Shown in pieces: positions 33,378 to 42,935 of a DNA stretch of 64,000 nucleotides. A program made the position numbers and the translations under genes. The DNA lies in contig NC_087064.1 of NCBI RefSeq assembly GCF_963678635.1, positions 44,501,346-44,565,345 on the forward strand. The letters run 5' to 3'. Numbering within the stretch: the stretch's first letter is position 1; each line of letters opens with the position of its first letter. The notes under the pieces were generated by a model. That model saw nothing but the letters and a program-made list of their open reading frames with translations. It was not told where the DNA came from and made no database searches. This stretch comes from Symsagittifera roscoffensis. Lineage: Eukaryota > Xenacoelomorpha > Acoela > Convolutidae.

Positions 33378-33905
33378 TTCCGACTTTCGATATGAAAGTA
33401 ACGGAATATTTGTGCTCGGGTGGGTTTTTTTTTCTTCAGACAAATTTCGACTTTTTAACTAGCCATTTTTGACAGAATTTTTTATATCATTCGAAAGATA
33501 TTGTTGTCCTGAGCTTAAATTTGAAAAGATATTTTACCTGTGATCGTTTTTCGTAGAGTTACGGGGGTTTGAAGATTGCCATTTTGGACAATTTAGGACA
33601 ATAAACGCGCGATATATTTTGCGCTATTAACGCGTAAGCGGAGAGTTAATCCGTCTTAGAAATCGTTCCAAATTGGTTGAAAGAAGCTTATTTGCCATAA
33701 TTGATTTGTTACAAGGAGTTAAATCTATCCTTTTGTACTTAATATGGCGTGTGGGGGGATAATTTTCATGAAAAAAATTCAAATTTTAGAAAAAAAGATT
33801 TCATTTTGTTTTATTTCATTTAATTTCTTAAATGTTATTACTGCTCCATAAACATTAAAAGGCGGTCGCAACATTTAGGGCTTCGCCCTGGTACGAGCAG
33901 TCTTG
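33378..33905 (+). mobile_element. HINE-like element, full-length copy
   Basis: It starts TTCCGACTTTCGATATGAAA and ends with the GGCTTCGCC hairpin and GTACGAGCAGTCTTG. The subterminal repeat near the 3' end reads GGTCGCAA, two changes from AGTCGGAA. It begins 38 bp after candidate exon g. Confidence 0.85.
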
Positions 33906-34406
33906 TACTGCTTTAAATTCGTTTGTTCATTATTCTAAATTTTTTGCCATTTCCTTTGGCGCATCAGGCAAATTTGAAAATAGAATCGAAGAAACTGAAA
34001 GAGTATATTATGATTTATAAATCAAGCCGACTCAACAATAGAGAAAATCACACTTGCAAAGATCGAAATATGACACAAAACCCGTCCAATGACTGCTTTG
34101 GAAAAAATTAAATAGAAAATGCAGAAATGACTGCAAACTTTATATCGTGTTAAACATAAGCAAAGATCAATTCACTCCAAAGCTTTTTCTATAAAAACAT
34201 CACTGCACAAAAAATGAAAGGAAAAAAGTAGAAAACTTTAATGAAATTGCATTCTATGCTTTTTTTTTGAGAATTAATTCCCGAGCTTCGACTCGGTACA
34301 ACTCAAAAGCAGTTTGAAAAGATAATCTTGAATGAAATCATGGCAAAAAGGGTGAAACTTTTTTTCACTAGACGTATACATAGTTCAGTTTTTGTCACAT
34401 TACAAT

Positions 34407-35404
34407 CAGGGGTGTTCAAATTTACATTGCAGTGGAATTAATTGCAAATAATTACAGTAAAGTTAATTGCTTGTTGATTGTCTCCAATTACAACTAAATG
34501 ATTGATATTACCATCTAATTGCAATTAATTGATGTTTTTATATTGGAATTTAGTCGACCTATTTCTTGAAAAATTTCTAACTTTAGTTCAGTAGTTAGCC
34601 ATCTGAGAACCATGTTGAACGGTTTTTATCAGCGTTGCTTTTGATGATCACCGTCAACCGCATCTGCCGGTTCATCTCACAGAACAGCTTTTTCTGAAGA
34701 TGAACAACAAGTTTTGTGACGAAAAGATGGTTTCTAAGCTCTGCTGAACTGATTTTGTAACTTGGCAATTAAGTGCAATTAATATTTTTGTTCGGACTTT
34801 CGATATGAAAGTAACGGAATATTTGTGCTCGGGTGGTTTTTTTTCTTCAGACAAATTTCGACTTTTTAACTAGCCATTTTTGACGGATTTTTTTTTATAT
34901 CATTCGAAAAGTATTGTTGTCCTGAGCTCAAATTTGAAAAGATATTTCACCTGTGATTATTTTTCGTAAAGTTATTGGGGTTTAAAGATTGCCATTTTGG
35001 CCAATTTGGGACAATTAACGCGCGATATATTTCGCGCTTTTAACGCGTAAGCGGAGAGTTAATCCGTCTTAGAAATCGTTCCAATTTGTTTAACAGAAGC
35101 TTATTCGCCATAATTGGTTTGTTACAAGGAGTAAAATCTATCCTTTTGTACTTTGTATGGCGTGTGGGGGATGATTTTCATTTAAAAAAATTCAAATTTT
35201 TGAAGAAAAAAAATTTCATTTTATTTTTTCTTACATTTAATTTTTAAATGTTATTACTGCTCCATAAAACCTTAAAAGGCAGTCGGAAAATTCAGGGCTT
35301 CGCCCTGATACGAGCAGTTTTGTTTTCTTTTGCAATATCAATTTAATTGATTGATTTGAACTAATTGATTTTTCGTTGTTGCAATCAATTTTTGAACACC
35401 CCTG
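34407..35404. mobile_element. hAT MITE interrupted by a HINE-like element
   Basis: The left end CAGGGGTGTTCAAATTTACA and the right end, which read inward is CAGGGGTGTTCAAAAATTGA, are good inverted repeats. The flanks are ATTACAAT (34399-34406) and GTTACAAT (35405-35412), an 8-bp target duplication matching at 7 of 8. Subterminal AATTGCAATTAATTG-type motifs match the hAT at 17575-18089, so the two share a family. Removing the HINE copy inside leaves about 466 bp. Confidence 0.82.
34791..35322 (+). mobile_element. HINE-like element nested in a hAT MITE
   Basis: TTCGGACTTTCGATATGAAA through AGTCGGAAAATTCAGGGCTT, hairpin, and ATACGAGCAGTTTTG. It sits between T-rich flanks inside the hAT element, so it inserted later. 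Confidence 0.87.
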
Positions 35405-35412
35405 GTTACAAT

Positions 35413-35788
35413 TTATCATCTTTTTACGTATTATTAAAAAATTTTTAGTTAAAACCTAAGTTTCCTAGTTTCCATGGTTTTGATGCAAAAAAAATATATA
35501 TTTTTTGAAAGCATGCTATGCTTTCTTTTACTTGGGGTGGATAAGATGAACATGGTGGTCTAGACTTATTTTGTACATTCAAGTGGCCGCAACTGGGTGA
35601 CGAGAACGACCCCTATTTAATTTTTTTTGTGATTAAAGCCCTTTTTTTTAGTTTACCAAAGCTGGTATATAGCGTGTAAAAAAATTTCGGCTTGTCTGAC
35701 CAAAAGTTTTGTTAACCCAGATACAATATTCACAGCTACATTTTTTTTCTACATCGCGGGTGCTATTATTCAAATGCCTTTGCTTCAG
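35413..35788. other. Intronic sequence, nothing recognised
   Basis: AT-rich, ending in the pyrimidine-rich TGCCTTTGCTTCAG that could be a splice acceptor. Confidence 0.4.
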
Positions 35789-35854
35789 TGATTTCTATGT
35801 GCAGGGAGGAACGCATTGCTGGCACCACCCCACTGATCAGGCCAACTCGGACAG
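35789..35854 (+). CDS. FN3-repeat protein, candidate exon h
   Basis: Acceptor CCTTTGCTTCAG; donor CGGACAG|GTCAAA. Following exon g in phase 1 it reads LISMCREERIAGTTPLIRPT. In phase 2 the alternative is DFYVQGGTHCWHHPTDQANS, equally open, so the frame is undecided. Coding is suggested by the raised GC content and bracketing splice sites only. Confidence 0.38.
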
Positions 35855-36615
35855 GTCAAAAGGTACACCACAAATATAGCAGTCGAAAAAAAATTATAAG
35901 ACTAATAGGTGAAACTCTAGGTTCCCTTTCAGTAGTACAGTCTCGCTCTTTCAAATATCTTGCTCAGAAGTGCGGAAGCCAGAGCCTTTGAAATTAGCTC
36001 GAGATACTTTAACTGGGTGAAAACAATAGAAAACGCGTACGCATTTTCTAGCTTTATCAAAACACCATGGTCGAAGCATCATTTCTCTGGCTAATCTTGG
36101 AAACAGAAAAAATGTATAAACATAAAAAAAGGTGGATCTGGCAATAAGTGATTATTACAATGTAGCAAATATACGGAAAATATCATTTCAATATCACAAA
36201 CTTTTTGCTTGAGCAAATAATTATTAGCAAAATGTTTTTTTTCTGTAAATTTGTGAAAATTTCGTCTTTTAAACTAAATTGAAGAACACTAAAAAAACAG
36301 AACTAATCGCATAACTTGTAAAGAATATAGCGTGTAAAGACTTTATACCTCTAATGTTTGATACATTACCTGAAAGAATAGTTTTCAAAAAAGTGAAGTT
36401 TGATATGCAAGTTATGCAAATTTTTAATAAACGTTATTCAAAACAAATATCCAGCAAGTCAAGCGAGTGAAAATTTGTTATCTACTACAACTATTATACC
36501 AATTGGGTAACTCCTTGGAGAAAAATGGCAAGCATACTTGGGGAGGGGCGGAGTCGAATTTTCTTAAATGTGCCACTGGTGTCAAATTCAAATTCTCTAT
36601 AAAACTACCTTATTG

Positions 36616-37144
36616 TTCCGACTTTCGATACGAAAGTAACGGAAAGTTTGTGCTCGGGGTGGGTTTTTTTTTCTTCAGACAAATTTCGACTTTTTAACTA
36701 GCCTTTTTTGACGGAATTTTTTCATATCATTCGAAAGGTATTGTTGTTATGAGCTCAAATTTGGAAAGATATTTCACCTGTGATCGTTTTTCGTAAAGTT
36801 ATGAGGGTTTAAAGATTGCCATTCTGGCCAATTTGGGACAATTAACGCGCGATATATTTCGCGCTATTAACGCATAAGCGGAGAGTTAATGCGTCTTAGA
36901 AATCGTTCCAAATTGGTTGAAAGAAGCTTATTTTCCATAATTGCTTTGCTATAAGGAGCAAAATCTATCCTTTTGTACTTTATATGGCGTGTGGGTTTAT
37001 GATTTTCATTAAAAATTTCAAATTTTATAAAAAATTTTTTTCATTTTGTTTTGTTACATTTAATTTCTTAATGTTATTACTGCTCCATGAACCTTAAAAG
37101 GCAGTCGGAACATTCAGGGTTTCGCCCTGATACGAGCAGTCTTG
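36616..37144 (+). mobile_element. HINE-like element, full-length copy
   Basis: TTCCGACTTTCGATACGAAAG at the start, the palindromic GCGCGATATATTTCGCGC in the middle, and AGTCGGAACATTCAGGGTTT with GCAGTCTTG at the end. One of the best preserved copies. Confidence 0.87.
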
Positions 37145-37264
37145 TTTGAATTGTTACACGAGAAATATGAAACCATCTTTGTATTGAGGCTGCCATTTTT
37201 TAGACACAAAATTGAAAAACAACCAGTTTTCTGTACAGCAAAAAAGGAATATGAAATATATTAA

Positions 37265-37320
37265 GGAAACAAAACTGCTCGTATTAGAGTCAAATTCCGA
37301 ATCTTATTGTTGCCTTAAAC
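37265..37320 (-). mobile_element. HINE-like element, 3' end fragment
   Basis: CAAAACTGCTCGTATTAGAG and then AAATTCCGAATCTTATTGTTGCCTTAA is a diverged reverse complement of the family 3' end. Confidence 0.5.
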
Positions 37321-37870
37321 TTATTGCTCTAATCTTTTTTTGGTAAGTGTTTTAATTTCAAGTGCATCTGAAGTTAGTAATGACCAAATAGTTTGCCTCA
37401 AACAAATTTGGAATGGGTGAAAAAGAATTAATTTTTCAATAATTTGTTTTTGCGCTTTGAGAATTAAAACCAAACTCTTAAAACGAGCATAGTTAGCCGG
37501 AAAAAAACCTGGCCAAATTAGCAAACCCCAGATTTGTTTTCAAATGCTGTAAAGGTATTAAGTTTGAAATCAAGTAGTTTAAACTTTTTTTGACGTACGA
37601 AATCATTTTGTCGAAATTATTTGTTTCTGTTGCGGAAATGCGTCTGAATAACAGAACAGTACAAATCTGAACCCCAAATGCGTTACTTTTTTAGGAAGAC
37701 CAATATAAAGTTTTTTTTGTGAGTAGAATTATATGATAAAACTGGAAATTTTGGTTAGTCGTGTCATATCAACCACAGTTTCTAAAACATACTACAATCA
37801 TTGAATTCTAAATTTCGTGTCATATGAATACGCAGCGAAGCAATTAATTTTATGGGTCAGTGTCATTTTC
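37321..37870. other. Noncoding sequence, nothing recognised
   Basis: AT-rich; the minus-strand open frame at 37321-37524 has no recognisable motif. Confidence 0.4.
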
Positions 37871-38110
37871 TTAAGTCGCGCCGCTTAAGTCTCTTCTTAA
37901 GTCGCGCCGTTTAAGTCTTTCCTTTAGTCGCGCCGCTTAAGTCTTTTCTTAAGTCGCGCCGCTTAAGTCTTTTCTTAAGTCGCGCCGCTTAAGTCTTTTC
38001 TTAAGTCGCGCCGCTTAAGTCTTTTCTTAAATCGCGCCACTTAAGTCTTTTCTTAAGTCGCGCCGCTTAAGTTTTTTCTTATGTCGCGCCGCTTAAGTCT
38101 TTTCTGAAGT
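37871..38110. repeat. 26-bp tandem repeat, nine copies
   Basis: The unit is CGCGCCGCTTAAGT followed by CTTTTCTTAAGT, with a few variants (copies 1, 2, 7, 8). Each unit has two CTTAAG palindromes, and CTTAAG-TCTTTT-CTTAAG can form a small stem-loop. The G+C core CGCGCCG contrasts with the AT-rich surroundings. Confidence 0.93.
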
Positions 38111-38660
38111 CTATAGCTATACCAGTTGACATTTTCGCTTGAGCTTATAGGTTTTCCGTTTGAAGTTTCAACTATTTTTAAAGGTTGCTATGTTGAATTT
38201 GTATTCATCTGATAAAGGTAATGTGCGTATTGAACTTGAGCCTTACCTTGATCTGAAACAGAAATACTGTTACTCATTATACCACGAATTAACCGTGACC
38301 AACACTTGACTTTTTAACTAACAAATAGTGACCGAAAGGAGCCTTAAACATGGTAACCAGGAGGTGTTTACTAATAAAAATGCCTAGAAGAATTAAAATA
38401 AATACAGAAGCGGCAAGAAAGTCGAGTAGATAAACCGAAGAGGACGACAAACTAGAAACAACATGGTACGATCGACTAGCCATTAATATCCCAAGAAAAA
38501 AACAAGGCCAGTGTGAATAACACTATCAAGTTGAAAGATGTAATTATCTCAAGTTCAAAGACGACTGACTCGTAAAACATCGAAGAATCATGAGGCAGAA
38601 AAATTGTATCTGGAGTTAGTATTTTTTAAATATAACTAACATACGGCAGCTCAAGTGATC

Positions 38661-38811
38661 ATGTCTGATATTTTAAATCCTGAAATAAACGAAATAGCAA
38701 AAACTATGGGTTGTACCAACGCTCACTCGATGGCTGAGTTTGAAAAATTACTGAGAGCACTTGGTAAATATTTATCACCTAATCCGTTTTTAAAATCGAC
38801 TCAAACATAAC
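38661..38811 (+). pseudogene. Unrecognised short coding relic
   Basis: An ATG at 38661 opens about 49 residues (MSDILNPEINEIAKTMGCTN, then AHSMAEFEKLLRALGKYLSP) ending at a TAA. Sequence beyond the stop stays protein-like (KLAKTIWDEYIKQMNY). The composition looks like a real protein. It could be part of a degraded element that includes the purine-rich sequence to its right. Family unknown. Confidence 0.3.
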
Positions 38812-39330
38812 GTCAGACAAAAAAATGCAACAAATTAGCCAAAACCATTTGGGACGAATACATTAAACAGATGAACTATTAGCAAAGGCTGTTGGAACAA
38901 ACTGAAATGTCAACATAGGCCAATTTTCGGTGTTGCATTGCTGGAAGGATCGATTTTGAACTAGGCAAGAGAAACAAATTTTGATAAGATTGCTAAAAGT
39001 AAGGGAACAGAACATCAAATATGGACCTAATTAAGTTATAACTAATTATAAAACGTTTCTCATTCAGGGAACAACAAACATCTAACGTATTGTTTGGAAC
39101 AAGAAGTGACAGGAATAAGCGGCTTTACAGAAATAGTTTAAGAATTAACCGAAGCAAAGTATTAATGGGACAAAAAAATCGGGAAAGAAGAGCTCACACA
39201 AACGAATATTTTAGATGTGGATCATCTATCTTTGAATCAAAGATCGCAAGAAACAGGTGAACGGATAAAACAATCAAGTTAACAGAAGCAAAGGAGGTTA
39301 ATCGACGTTTTAGGTGACGAAATTCTATAT

Positions 39331-39570
39331 GGTAGCGGTGGTGAAGTGGTTACGTCTCCGCCTCTCTATCGAAAGGTCGGATGTTCGAGGCCCACCATGA
39401 TCCGTGCTCGTTGCTTGAGGGTGAAGCAACATTACCCAGCCCAGAAAAATAACCAAAAAAAGCATGTCTTAAACAGGGGCACAACAGCGGTTCGCCGTGA
39501 TGAGTTGTACAGCTCTTGTGTTGGTCCTTTCCCCCGTGGATAAATGGTCTTAATTAATTATTATTTGGAA
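39331..39570 (+). mobile_element. tRNA-derived SINE
   Basis: The head (39331-39400) is tRNA-like: TGGTGAAGTGGTTA near 39339 fits a pol III box A, and ATGTTCGAGGCC at 39381-39392 fits box B. GGTGG near the start can pair with CCACC at about 39391 as an acceptor stem. An unrelated body follows, ending CCCCCGTGGATAAATGGTCT before an AT-rich tail. A second copy of the body lies at 41084-41190 in reverse. The open frame at 39346-39543 lies wholly inside and is not a gene. Confidence 0.78.
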
Positions 39571-39840
39571 TTGAAGCAATCAAAAGTTCAAAATTGATCA
39601 CACAAACTTTCTAAATAATTTACTATGTACACCGGATAAGAAAATCAGAAAAAGCAGAGCCGATGATGGTCATCGAAAGCATGAACAGTGATATCAACAG
39701 AATTCGCAGCATGAAGTAAGTGAAGAACAATGAGCGGAAGGGGATAAATAAGGCGTAATTTAATCATAAAAATATTCAAAAACAGCCCGTACCTAGTAAA
39801 TGTTCTAATTCAAATCTGAAATAATCTTTTTCAGATCTAC

Positions 39841-40506
39841 TTTTCAGATCTGAAATGGGTTGTGAATTGTTAAAATAACGCTTAGATACTTTAGGAATGG
39901 GTTATTTAAGATTTACATTCAGATCTGAAATTTTGTTCTTCTTGGTCATTTCAGATCTGATAAAAAATATTTCAGATCTGAAATTTAGTTTTTCTTGGTT
40001 AATTTAAGTCTGAAAAATCAATCATTTTGACACTTTTTTTTGCTAATTTTGATGCTTTTGTCTTTGATAGCTTCTGCTAGCTAATAGCACGTACTCAGCA
40101 AAGTCTCCAATGGGAGACTGCCAAAATATGTTTCCCAAGCTTGAGATAAACAATGGAAAAAAACGATAAGTTTTCTAAAAAATGTTGAAAACTTTTTATC
40201 ACAGTTGAGCAAGAAATATAGATTGAAAAAAAAACAGTTGAAATTGTTTGGGAATTTTTTTTCTACCGCTAGTTTATCTAAAAATAATTGCGTATTGCAG
40301 AAAAATCAAAAAATATATAAACTTAATTTTTTAGCTTGAAATGAATAAAGTTAACACAAGATTTCTCAGATCTAATTTCAGATCTGAAATTTTTTATATC
40401 AAATCCAATTTCAAATCTGAAATTTATAAAATTTTATCCAGGTATCAAATAAAGAATTTCAGATCTGATAATCAACTAATGTAAGAAACAAAGAACTTCA
40501 GATCTT
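39841..40506. repeat. Cluster of TTTCAGATCTGAAA palindromes
   Basis: The perfect 14-bp palindrome occurs at 39842-39855, 39970-39983 and 40376-40389; near-perfect versions are at about 39918, 39948, 40455 and 40496, with half-sites at 39810 and 39830. Spacing is irregular, so this is not a simple tandem array. It resembles subterminal repeats of a DNA transposon, but no termini were found. Confidence 0.75.
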
Positions 40507-40732
40507 GCACAGAAAATTCCCTGGAGACAGGAGGTCAGAGAGGATTGAAAGGTAGATTTCCATGCTATCACGTAGGGGTATGCAAATTTTTTTAATTGAG
40601 AATATCTAATATACACGAAAAAACAACTGAACCCAATAGTAATTTAACTGATAGAAGACTCTGGACCAGCAAAACCAAAAATGTTTTTGAAATTTTGGAA
40701 CCAGAATGTAAGTAAAATAAATGGTACTTTGG

Positions 40733-41075
40733 TACTTTTTAAGAAATCCATTTTTGGCCGACCGACCCTAAAATTTTTCTAAAGGCGCCTTTGGCGCCAA
40801 TATTTACTAATTTTAAGGGGGGAGCACGCGCCGAAAAAACGCAATTTTTTTGGTCAAAATGTTCCAAAAAGTGCCTAAAAACGCCTTTTTGACTGTTTTT
40901 TTTTTAATTTGCATGCGGCGCAGAAAATGTAGCCAAAATAGGGGCAAAACAGTGCTTTGGGAGAGCTCAAAAAATCAATTTGGCGGACCTAAAAAAAAGG
41001 TCGTCAAAATTTTCGATTTCTTTTTGAAAATCCGCCCCCCCCCCCCCCCTCGAGAAAATCCTAGATCCGCCCCTG
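40733..41075 (-). mobile_element. hAT-type MITE, reverse orientation, one end missing
   Basis: Collinear with the reverse complement of 52133-52466: ATTTTTGGCCGACCGACCCT, AAAGGCGCCTTTGGCGCCAA, GGGGGGAGCACGCGCCGAAA, a long C run, CTCGAGAAAATCCTAGATCC and GCCCCTG at 41075. The opposite terminus is not recognisable. Confidence 0.75.
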
Positions 41076-41083
41076 AGTATTGA

Positions 41084-41190
41084 GACCATTTATCCACGAG
41101 GGAAAGGACCAAAATTCGAGCTGTACAGCTCATCACGGCGAACCGCTGTTGTGCCCCTGCTTAAAAACTACATGCTCTTTTTGTGGTTTT
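41084..41190 (-). mobile_element. tRNA-derived SINE, 5'-truncated copy
   Basis: GAGACCATTTATCCACGAGG, then GGACCAAAATTCGAGCTGTACAGCTCATCACGGCG and ACCGCTGTTGTGCCCCTGCT, is the reverse complement of the body of the SINE at 39331-39570. The tRNA head is missing. It abuts the end of the hAT MITE at 41075. Confidence 0.75.
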
Positions 41191-41239
41191 TTTTTGAAAA
41201 TCTGAAGAAAGCAGATTAAAAAAAGTGGCAAACGGTAAA

Positions 41240-42324
41240 AACGGCTGACGATTTGATCATTACTTAAAATTTTATCAGTAATAATTTCACTATCACCAAG
41301 TTTACACCGAAAAAAGAAAAAGATTTAACAGAAAAACAAATCGAAAAAAAGACACGAGAAGTGGACGGAAGAATGAGCGAAACACAAAAAGTGAATGATT
41401 TAGAGTAGCCAAGCTTCTGAGTATAGTGAATGATGCCACAAAAGGTCAGAGTAATGAAAGCAATGATAGGGTTCGGTGTAACTTCGAGAAAACCGAGATG
41501 GAGAAGGGATGGCACTAACACTTGTTCTCATTGATGTTACGAGACATATACTAGCCGCGAATGAAATGACTAAAGAGTACTAGAAAACATCGAGTGGGGC
41601 AAACCAGAGAAGCGGAAAATTCAAAGCAATCACAGAGAGATTAAAAGAAGAGAAGAAGATAGAACGGGAAAATGAAACAAAGGTAGGATGACAGGAAGTG
41701 CGAATAATGGCAACCGAGGAGAACTACGAGAAGGAGATCAAAAACAGCGGATATGAAACTGGAGGCAGAAAATGAGAGAGTACGCAACAGATGAGTTAGG
41801 TTAATGTCGAGGAAGAAAAGAGGCGCAATCCAACTCAAGGAAAGCAAAACTGAGGTTGCAGAAAAAACTTCGTCAAGGAAAGCACAACTGAGGATAAGAA
41901 ATAACTTGGAGCTGCTGGGCCAGAAACATCAACTACTCTGGGGACAATGAATATGCAGGGTTCTTCATCGTCGTTGAGTGAAGTCAAATCGTCATCCCGA
42001 GGACATGAGGGAAAGACCGAAGCTGAGAGTGTGCATCAGACGAGTCAGGTTGATTTCCCGCAAGAAACGACACTCGCAATCCAATTTAAGCGAAGCTCGG
42101 CTGAGGATTTAAAAAACGACCCTTTAGCACCTACAGGAGAACACTGATTTGCGGTATTCTTCATCAGATCTGAGTGCAGAAGAGTTGCAGGTGAAAGCAG
42201 CGACACAAGAAAAGCGGAATACCAAGAGTGAAGGAATTTGACAGCATCTCTTTTGAGAACCAATTTTCTAAAAGATATTCACACTCAAATTACAAATCTA
42301 TAATCACCAAAACAAAGAAACAAA
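41240..42324 (+). pseudogene. Purine-rich, coding-like region, unrecognised
   Basis: The plus strand is strikingly purine-rich, with several lysine/glutamate-rich frames. The longest (41947-42147) begins MNMQGSSSSLSEVKSSSRGH and is Ser/Glu-rich. A segment near 41780-41850 (ACGCAACAGATGAGTTAGGT...) resembles one near 42020-42100, suggesting an internal repeat. No known motif. It may be the left part of the same degraded element as the duplication that follows. Confidence 0.3.
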
Positions 42325-42401
42325 GCAGGGAACAAGATTGGGAGGACCAATATCATTGTCCTTGCCGAACCTAATTAATCACGCTTAAGTGATCCATATA
42401 A

Positions 42402-42935
42402 ATGATTGGGAAGAAATCCAAGTTATCTTTCTCTAGTCAAGAAGAATTAGACGCTTGGAGTGTCTTTAAATTCGTTGAGCTGGTTAACAAGTTTGACGCG
42501 AAAGAGTTACGAAACAAATACTTTGGATCTGATAGGTAGATACATCGAAATTACAGATGATTCCAGCGGGGAACCAGAATTGAGGTTTGCAGTCAATGGA
42601 GATCAAGAAGACAAGCAACTCTAAGCAACTGCAATTTTACACTCGACAATGGTCAGTACAGGAGTGGGAACCGGTAAGAATAGATATTTAAAAGCCTTCC
42701 TTGCACTCAAAAAGCATAAGCCGCGATTCTTTGTTCATGTGCCAGAGGCAGCAAAAATATGAAGAGTCTTTGCTGAGAACTGATTGTGTCAGCGTATGGC
42801 CCAGGAATGCAGCGAATCAGTGGTAAAGTCTTGTTTGCAGATTGCTTAGGCAGCAGATTTATGGGAATTTGAGAAATTCTCACAATAAGCATTGGAGGGA
42901 TTACGGAACGGATCAATAAAAATTTGATGTTTTAA
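42402..42935 (+). pseudogene. Unrecognised coding relic, unit 1
   Basis: An ATG at 42402 opens MIGKKSKLSFSSQEELDAWS and continues VFKFVELVNKFDAKELRNKY to a stop. Sequence in another frame carries DDSSGEPELRFAVNGDQEDK, then ATAILHSTMVSTGVGTGKNR and KHKPRFFVHVPE, and later AYGPGMQRISGKVLFADCLG. Two or more frameshifts or stops break it. It has the texture of one compact globular protein of perhaps 170-190 residues. I cannot place the family. A viral structural or nucleoprotein-like origin is only a guess. Confidence 0.4.

Noticed and set aside
39331-39400. Functional tRNA gene
   Set aside because: It lacks a convincing cloverleaf and continues into a repeated SINE body.
39346-39543. Open frame of 65 codons
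   Set aside because: It lies wholly inside the tRNA-derived SINE.
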